Positions 59,091 to 64,000 of a stretch of 64,000 bases of DNA are shown piece by piece (position 1 is the first letter of the stretch; each line of letters starts with the position of its first letter). Both the position numbers and the translations under genes were made by a program. The DNA comes from Kribbella jiaozuonensis (GTDB taxonomy: Bacteria; Actinomycetota; Actinomycetes; Propionibacteriales; Kribbellaceae), in contig NZ_SZPZ01000001.1 of the NCBI RefSeq assembly GCF_005233875.1, forward strand, positions 1,178,001-1,242,000, read 5' to 3'. The notes beneath the pieces are model-generated. The model was not told the DNA's origin. It made no database searches and worked only from the letters and a program-made list of their open reading frames with translations.

Positions 59091-60569
59091 GTGACGGTGA
59101 TGCCCGATCGGCTGACGTCGCTCGATCTCACCTTCCTGAAGGCAGAGTCGCCGGCGACCCCGATGCACGTCGGGACGGTCGACATCTTCGAGCCGCCGGT
59201 GCACGGCGACGAGGGGTTCGACTACGAGAGCCTGGTCGCCCTGATCCGGGACCGGATCGCGTTCGTCCCGCGGTACCGGCAGCGCGTGCAGCAGGTGCCC
59301 GGCCGGTTCGCCGGTCCGGTCTGGGTGGACGACGAAGAGTTCGACATCACCTTCCATGTACGGCGCTCCGCCCTGCCCCGCCCCGGCACCCACGCGCAGC
59401 TGCTCGAGCTGGTCGCGCGGATCATGTCCCGGCGGCTCGACCGCGCCCGCCCGCTGTGGGAGATGTACCTGGTCGAGGGCCTCCAGGGCGACCGGTTCGC
59501 GATCATCTCGAAGTCCCACCAGGCGCTTGTCGACGGCAACAGCACGGTCGACATCGGCCAGGTCGTGCTGGACTCGACCGCGCACCCGCGCGACACCCCG
59601 ACCGACACCTGGCAGCCGGAGCACCCGCCGTCCGCGCTCGAGCTGCTCGCCGGTGTGTTCTCCGACGCGACCAAGCATCCGACCGCGGTCCTGGAGCTGG
59701 CCCGCGCCGAGATGGCCAGCCTGACCGGCTCCACCTCGGTCCGCGAGGTGCTCGGTGACGTGGTCGGCTCGCTGGTCGCGCAGCGGCACGCGCAGGAGAG
59801 CTCACTGCACGTGAAGACGTCCGGCCAGCGCCGGTTCACCACCGTGCAGACCGACCTGGAGGACTACCGGACCGTCCGCGCAGCCCACGGCGGCACGGTG
59901 AACGACGTGATCCTGGCCGTGGTCGCCGGTTCGTTCCGGGCCTGGATGATGACCCGCGGCGAAGGCGTCGGGCCGACCCGCAGCGTGCGCGCGGTGATCC
60001 CGGTCAGCATCCGCGACGACGAGGACGACGAGCCGACCTCGCTCGGCTCCCGCGTGATCGCCTCGACCGTGAACCTCCCGGTCGGCGAGAACTCGCCGGT
60101 CATGCGGCTGCACCAGATCTCGTACCAGACCAAGGTCCACAAGGACACCGGTCGCGCCGTCAGCGCCCGCTCGCTGGTCGGCATCGCCGGGTTCGCGCCG
60201 ACCACGCTGCACGCGCTGGCCGCCCGGGTCGCGACCACCACGGTCCGCCCGATCGACGACGTCGTGATCACCAACGTCCCGGGTCCGCAGTTCCCGCTGT
60301 ACGCGCAGGGTGCGCCGATGCTCGCGTCGTACCCGGTGGTCCCGTTGATGCCGGGGCAGGGCCTGTCCGTCGGCGTCACGTCGTACGACGGGAAGGTGTA
60401 CTACGGTCTGAATGCGGACCGGACCGCGATGCCGGACCTCGCTGTTTTCGCCCAATGTGTGACCGACGCGCTCGACGAATTACTGGACACCACCAAGGGC
60501 AGCCGGAACCGGGCCTCCCGGGGCCGGAAGAAGACCCGCGGCCAGACACAGAAGAAGGCGGGTTCATGA
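59091..60569 (+). CDS. Wax ester synthase/diacylglycerol acyltransferase (WS/DGAT)
   Basis: 492 residues. The N-terminal LTSLDLTFLKAESPATPMHVG and the later VNDVILAVVAGSFRAWM and NVPGPQFPLYAQGAPM match the family that makes storage triacylglycerol or wax esters from acyl-CoA. The active-site motif, normally HHxxxDG, reads SHQALVDG (Ser142, His143, Asp148): the second, catalytic His and the Asp remain. GTG 59091 directly follows AGAGAGGAAG; ATG 59100 is an alternative. A TTA codon is at 60480-60482. ATGA overlap with the DUF6912 gene. A basic KK/R tail ends the protein. Confidence 0.9.
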   Translation: MTVMPDRLTSLDLTFLKAESPATPMHVGTVDIFEPPVHGDEGFDYESLVALIRDRIAFVPRYRQRVQQVPGRFAGPVWVDDEEFDITFHVRRSALPRPGTHAQLLELVARIMSRRLDRARPLWEMYLVEGLQGDRFAIISKSHQALVDGNSTVDIGQVVLDSTAHPRDTPTDTWQPEHPPSALELLAGVFSDATKHPTAVLELARAEMASLTGSTSVREVLGDVVGSLVAQRHAQESSLHVKTSGQRRFTTVQTDLEDYRTVRAAHGGTVNDVILAVVAGSFRAWMMTRGEGVGPTRSVRAVIPVSIRDDEDDEPTSLGSRVIASTVNLPVGENSPVMRLHQISYQTKVHKDTGRAVSARSLVGIAGFAPTTLHALAARVATTTVRPIDDVVITNVPGPQFPLYAQGAPMLASYPVVPLMPGQGLSVGVTSYDGKVYYGLNADRTAMPDLAVFAQCVTDALDELLDTTKGSRNRASRGRKKTRGQTQKKAGS

Positions 60570-61102
60570 GGGTCTACATCCCATCCACGCTGCGGTTGCT
60601 CAGCGTGGCCTGCAACGCGGGGGAGATCGGGCCGGCCCCGCTGACGGCGTACGCCGTGACGCCGGCCTTGCGGGAGTGGTACTCCGAGGGCGACGACGAG
60701 GAGCTGGAGTACGCCGCGATGGCGCAGGCGGCTCGCGCCTCGGTCGGACTGCTCGCCGATGATCCCGGGATCGCGCGGAGGCGGGTGGTGATCGCGGCCG
60801 AGGTGAGTGCGGTGCCGCCGGCGGACGGATCGGTGGAGCTCGGCGACGCCCGGCTGGAGCTGCACGTGGTGATTCCGTGGCGGTCGGTGGCAGCTGTCCA
60901 CATGGATGCGACCGACGCGATCCCGGTGGTCAGGAAGGCGGCCGACCGCTGGGAAGCCGCACAGAACGGTGATGACGACGCGGTGTTCGCCCTGGATTCG
61001 TGCGAGGGTGAAGACCTGCTGTGGTACGCGACGCAAGAGATTCCCGACCTGCTCGCGGCGGAGGGGCCGCGGGGGCGCAACGGGTCGAACGGATCGAACT
61101 GA
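60566..61102 (+). CDS. DUF6912 family protein
   Basis: 178 residues, start MRVYIPSTLRLLSVACNAGEIGPAPLTAYAVTPALREWYSEGDDEELEYAAMAQAARASVGLLADDPG, then VVIAAEVS, ELHVVIPWRSVAAVHMD and a C-terminal LLWYATQEIPDLL. This is a conserved actinobacterial family of unknown function, probably cytosolic. It overlaps the WS/DGAT gene by ATGA and ends nine bases before the Ku gene, so it may be transcribed with both. Confidence 0.85.
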   Translation: MRVYIPSTLRLLSVACNAGEIGPAPLTAYAVTPALREWYSEGDDEELEYAAMAQAARASVGLLADDPGIARRRVVIAAEVSAVPPADGSVELGDARLELHVVIPWRSVAAVHMDATDAIPVVRKAADRWEAAQNGDDDAVFALDSCEGEDLLWYATQEIPDLLAAEGPRGRNGSNGSN

Positions 61103-61111
61103 CGGGAGCTG

Positions 61112-62050
61112 ATGGCGATGCAGGCGATCTGGAAGGGGGCCATCTCGTTCGGGATGGTGACGATCCCGATCAAGGTGTTCTCCGCGACCGAGGAGAAGGA
61201 CATCTCGTTCCGTCAGGTGCATGTCGCCGACGGCGGTCGGATCAAGTACAAGCGGATCTGCTCGGTCGATGGCGAAGAGGTGCCGTACTCCGATATCGGC
61301 AAGGGCTACGAGATGCCCGACGGCCGGATGATCGTGCTGGACTCCGACGACTTCGCCGACCTGCCGCTGTCCAGCAAGAAGGTCATCGACGTCCTCGAGT
61401 TCGTGCCCGCGGACCAGGTCGACCCGCTGTACCTGGGCAAGTCGTACTACCTCGCCGCTGACGGCGGACCGGGCGCCAAGCCGTACGTGCTGCTCCGGGA
61501 CGCGCTCGATGGCTCCGAGCTGTACGCGCTGGTGAAGGTCGCGCTGCGGTCGCGGGAGAGCCTCGGGCTGCTGCGGACGGTCGACGACGTACTCGTGCTG
61601 CAGGTGATGCTGTGGCCGGACGAGATCCGGGACAAGTCGTTCGCGGCGCCGCCGGAGGACGTCGAGATCCGGACGCAGGAGAAGGCGATGGCGTCGTCGT
61701 ACATCGACACGCTGCGCGGTGAGTTCGACCCGGAGCAGTACCACGACGACTACCGCGAGGCGCTGGAGAAGGTCGTCCAGGCGAAGGCCGAGGGCGTGCC
61801 GCTGCCGGAGTCCGAGGACGAAGAGACCGAGGGCGCCGAGGTCGTCGATCTGGTGGCTGCGCTGCGTGCGTCCGTCGAGGCGGCGAAGGCCCGGCGCGCG
61901 GGCGGTGGCTCGGCCGAGTCCGAGCCGGCCAAGAAGGCGCCGGCGAAGAAGGCTGCCGCGGCGAAGAAGGCTCCGGCCAAGAAGGCTGCCGCGGCCAAGA
62001 AGGCTCCCGCCAAGAAGACGGCCAAAAAAGCCGCGAAGAAGTCCGCATGA
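61112..62050 (+). CDS. ku: DNA-end-binding protein Ku
   Basis: 312 residues. The core (1-255) begins AIWKGAISFGMVTIPIKVFSATEEKDISFRQVH and contains KYKRICSVDGEEVPYSDIGKGYE, typical of bacterial homodimeric Ku that loads on DNA double-strand ends and recruits LigD for non-homologous end joining. The C-terminus is a long lysine/alanine tail of KKAPAKKAAAA-type repeats (about 268-312), known in several actinobacteria to add DNA binding. Start ATG 61112; ATG 61118 has a better spacer to GGGAG. No ligD is in the window. Confidence 0.95.
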   Translation: MAMQAIWKGAISFGMVTIPIKVFSATEEKDISFRQVHVADGGRIKYKRICSVDGEEVPYSDIGKGYEMPDGRMIVLDSDDFADLPLSSKKVIDVLEFVPADQVDPLYLGKSYYLAADGGPGAKPYVLLRDALDGSELYALVKVALRSRESLGLLRTVDDVLVLQVMLWPDEIRDKSFAAPPEDVEIRTQEKAMASSYIDTLRGEFDPEQYHDDYREALEKVVQAKAEGVPLPESEDEETEGAEVVDLVAALRASVEAAKARRAGGGSAESEPAKKAPAKKAAAAKKAPAKKAAAAKKAPAKKTAKKAAKKSA

Positions 62051-62499
62051 CCGAGCGCACCGATATCCCGGCCGACGAGTCGGAGATCCCGGTCGACCCG
62101 GGGCATGCGCTGGTCACACCGGGCTCGTACCTGCTCGAGCTGATCCCGATCCCGGTCGCCGACCTCGACCGGGCCAAGCAGTTCTACGTGGAGCAGTGCG
62201 GGTTCGTGGCGGACGTCGATGTGAGCCCGGCCGACGGCGTTCGGATCGTGCAGCTGACGCCACCCGGTTCGTACTGCTCGATCAGCCTCACCACGGGCCT
62301 GGACCAGATGGCGATGGAGCCCGGCTCCCAGCGCGGTCTGCACCTGGTCGTCAAGGACATCGAGGCGTCCCGCGCCGAGCTCATCGGCCGGGGCGTCGAG
62401 GTCAGCGAGACCGCGGACATGGGCGGTGTCTTCTACGCCTGGTTCGCGGACCCGGACGGCAACACCTGGGCCCTCCAACACATGCCCTGGCGGAAGTAG
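62047..62499 (+). CDS. VOC family (glyoxalase/bleomycin-resistance-like) protein
   Basis: 150 residues, two beta-alpha-beta-beta-beta units: YLLELIPIPVADLDRAKQFYVEQCGFVADVD and GLHLVVKDIEASRAELIGRGVEVSETADMG, ending FYAWFADPDGNTWALQHMPW. The last motif is typical of the metal-dependent VOC group, although the ligand set cannot be proven. ATGA overlap with ku suggests co-expression. Substrate unknown. Confidence 0.9.
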   Translation: MTERTDIPADESEIPVDPGHALVTPGSYLLELIPIPVADLDRAKQFYVEQCGFVADVDVSPADGVRIVQLTPPGSYCSISLTTGLDQMAMEPGSQRGLHLVVKDIEASRAELIGRGVEVSETADMGGVFYAWFADPDGNTWALQHMPWRK

Positions 62500-62540
62500 C
62501 TGGCTACCCGTGGGTCGCCGGCGCATGCCATCCAGCAGCG

Positions 62541-62783
62541 TCAGCGACCCAGCGGGCGGCGTCGCAGGACCACCTTCCGGCGGCTGATGAGCCAGCCGTC
62601 CGGCGTACGCACCACGACGTCCTCGTAGACGAGGCTGGCGCAGCTGCCGGCAGCCGTGATCCCGATCGCCTTGGACCGAGCGGTCACCTCGTCGGGCCCG
62701 ACCTCGGTCAGCACGATGTTGGTGACGTGATGCCCGTGCAGATTGATCAGATCGGTAATCGCAATCCGGTCGGCCACGTCCAT
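62541..62783 (-). pseudogene. Shortened SnoaL-like/NTF2-fold remnant
   Basis: The frame encodes 80 residues that read like both ends of a SnoaL-like protein joined together: the N-terminal helix DVADRIAITDLINLHGH runs straight into HVTNIVLTEVGPDEVTARSKAIGI and the normal C-terminus SLVYEDVVVRTPDGWLISRRKVVLRRRP. Family members are about 130-150 residues, so some 50-60 residues, which normally form the pocket and hold the catalytic His/Asp, appear deleted in frame at about 62730. Start ATG 62783; a long upstream extension of the frame is not credible. It may be decayed or a short relic. Confidence 0.65.
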
Positions 62784-62958
62784 CGTCAGTTGATCGAGCC
62801 TACTCGGGTGGCGGGTTCGGGGGTGGACCAGTGGGTCGGGTGGTCGGGTGGTGGTCAGGTTCGTTTCCGGCGGTGAGTCATGGCACCATGCTTGTGTCAT
62901 CAATGGGCAGGCCGCCCACCCGCACCGGCCCCACCCCCAGAAGAGGAGCTTCGCCACC

Positions 62959-64000
62959 ATGGATGCCGTCACCGACGTTCCGACGCCTGCCAACGAGCCC
63001 GTCAAGGGGTATGCGCCCGGTTCGGCCGAGCGTGCGAGTGTGGAGGCGAAGCTCAAGGAGTTCAACGCGGCGGGCGCGATCGACCTGACCTGCACGATCG
63101 GCGGTGAGCAGAAGCTGGGCGGCGGCGCGCCGGTCGACGTGGTGCAGCCGCACAAGCACGGGCACGTGCTCGGCACGCTCGGCAACGCGACCGAGGCGGA
63201 CGGCCGCGCGGCGGTCGTCGCGGCGCTCGCGGCGGCTCCGTCCTGGCGCTCGCTGTCGTTCGACGACCGCGCCGCGATCTTCCTGAAGGCCGCCGACCTG
63301 CTGGCCGGCCCGTGGCGCGACACCCTCAACGCAGCCACCATGCTCGGTCAGTCGAAGACGATCCAGCAGGCCGAGATCGACGCCGCCTGCGAGCTGATCG
63401 ACTTCCTCCGGTTCAACGTGGCGTTCGCGCGGCAGATCGTCAGTGACCAGCCGATCTCGTCGCCGGGCGTGTGGAACCGGGTCGACTACCGGCCGCTCGA
63501 GGGCTTCGTCTACGCGATCACGCCGTTCAACTTCACCGCGATCGCCGGCAACCTGCCGACCGCGCCCGCGTTGATGGGCAACACCGTGGTCTGGAAGCCG
63601 TCGCCGACGCAGCAGTTCGCAGCGCACTGGACGATGCGGCTGCTCGAGGCCGCGGGTCTGCCGGCCGGCGTCATCAACCTCGTCACCGGCGACGGCATCG
63701 AGGTCAGCAAGGCCGCGCTCACCCACCCGGACCTGGCCGGCATCCACTTCACCGGCTCGACCAAGACCTTCCAGTCCCTGTGGGGCACGGTCGGCACGAA
63801 CATCTCGGCGTACAAGACCTATCCGCGGCTGGTCGGCGAGACCGGCGGCAAGGACTTCATCCTCGCGCACCCGTCGGCGGACCCGGCGGTGCTGAAGACG
63901 GCGATGGTCCGCGGCGCGTTCGAGTACCAGGGCCAGAAGTGCTCGGCCGCTTCCCGGGCGTACGTCGCTCGCTCGGTCTGGGACCGGATCCGTGACGACC
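62959..64000 (+). CDS. pruA: L-glutamate gamma-semialdehyde (1-pyrroline-5-carboxylate) dehydrogenase, N-terminal part
   Basis: The first 347 residues of a NAD-dependent aldehyde dehydrogenase that converts glutamate-gamma-semialdehyde to glutamate in proline degradation. The frame is open to the window edge. Substrate-binding VDYRPLEGFVYAITPFNFTAIAGNLPTAPALMGNTVVWKPSP, catalytic Glu294 in GETGGKD and nucleophile Cys328 in GQKCSAASRAYV identify it. N-terminal ANEPVKGYAPGSAERASVEAKLKE matches the P5CDH subfamily. ATG 62959 behind AGGAG at 62943-62947. A proline dehydrogenase gene may lie beyond the window. Confidence 0.93.
   Translation, partial: MDAVTDVPTPANEPVKGYAPGSAERASVEAKLKEFNAAGAIDLTCTIGGEQKLGGGAPVDVVQPHKHGHVLGTLGNATEADGRAAVVAALAAAPSWRSLSFDDRAAIFLKAADLLAGPWRDTLNAATMLGQSKTIQQAEIDAACELIDFLRFNVAFARQIVSDQPISSPGVWNRVDYRPLEGFVYAITPFNFTAIAGNLPTAPALMGNTVVWKPSPTQQFAAHWTMRLLEAAGLPAGVINLVTGDGIEVSKAALTHPDLAGIHFTGSTKTFQSLWGTVGTNISAYKTYPRLVGETGGKDFILAHPSADPAVLKTAMVRGAFEYQGQKCSAASRAYVARSVWDRIRDD

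Overview
The window is GC-rich chromosomal DNA with tightly packed genes, many joined by 4-base ATGA/GTGA or 1-base TGATG stop-start overlaps and often using GTG starts. Gene content (mtrA-mtrB-lpqB, a long-form hibernation factor, actinobacterial SecA with a zinc tail, Rv3235-family and LysM partners, WS/DGAT, bacterial Ku) indicates an actinobacterium. The general flavour (many sugar ABC operons, LacI and SARP regulators) suggests a soil Propionibacteriales member such as Kribbella; that genus guess is an inference. I see no rRNA, tRNA, CRISPR array, insertion sequence or phage gene.

Layout. 1-2343: 3' part of an oligopeptide ABC operon (permease C-terminus, two ATPases). 2275-6097: winged-helix regulator, MFS exporter, an ArsR regulator with its own palindromic operator, and two START-like (SRPBCC) proteins, one fused to a glyoxalase-like domain. 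6098-6519: non-coding, holding seven copies of a short CCGG-rich hairpin. 6520-11558: leftward MoxR operon (membrane protein, DUF4129, DUF4350, MoxR, DUF58). 11791-17709: mtrA-mtrB-lpqB, a ComF-like phosphoribosyltransferase and the hibernation factor. 17773-25412: secreted trypsin, AlkX/YcaQ-like glycosylase, secA, SGNH hydrolase, nitronate monooxygenase.

25376-44761 is the accessory part. A leftward operon encodes a secreted GH114 polygalactosaminidase, an ABC sugar importer, a PfkB kinase and a GH4 glycosidase. Divergent from it is an OsmC / two-flavoprotein / SARP-regulator operon whose promoter carries three direct repeats at 11-bp spacing, the layout SARP proteins recognise. A LacI-controlled operon follows (binding protein, two permeases, GH130 enzyme, Tat-exported protein), with two 21-bp-spaced palindromic operators overlapping the promoter and start.

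44742-64000: APH-like kinase, AraC regulator, VanW protein, an Rv3235-family protein and a LysM protein that both contain internal tandem repeats, an excisionase-type HTH protein, an SAF/CpaE-like pair, DUF4097 protein, HAD hydrolase, GT87 mannosyltransferase-like protein, nucleotidyltransferase, a polytopic membrane protein paired with a cupredoxin-like lipoprotein, WS/DGAT, DUF6912, Ku, a VOC protein, a shortened SnoaL-like remnant, and the 5' part of pruA.

The strongest candidates for something new are the SARP-type repeat array linked to the OsmC/flavoprotein operon, the seven-copy hairpin array at 6276-6414, the GH114/GH4 import locus, and the paired repeat-expanded LysM/Rv3235 genes. 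All calls come from reading the sequence; no database search was run.
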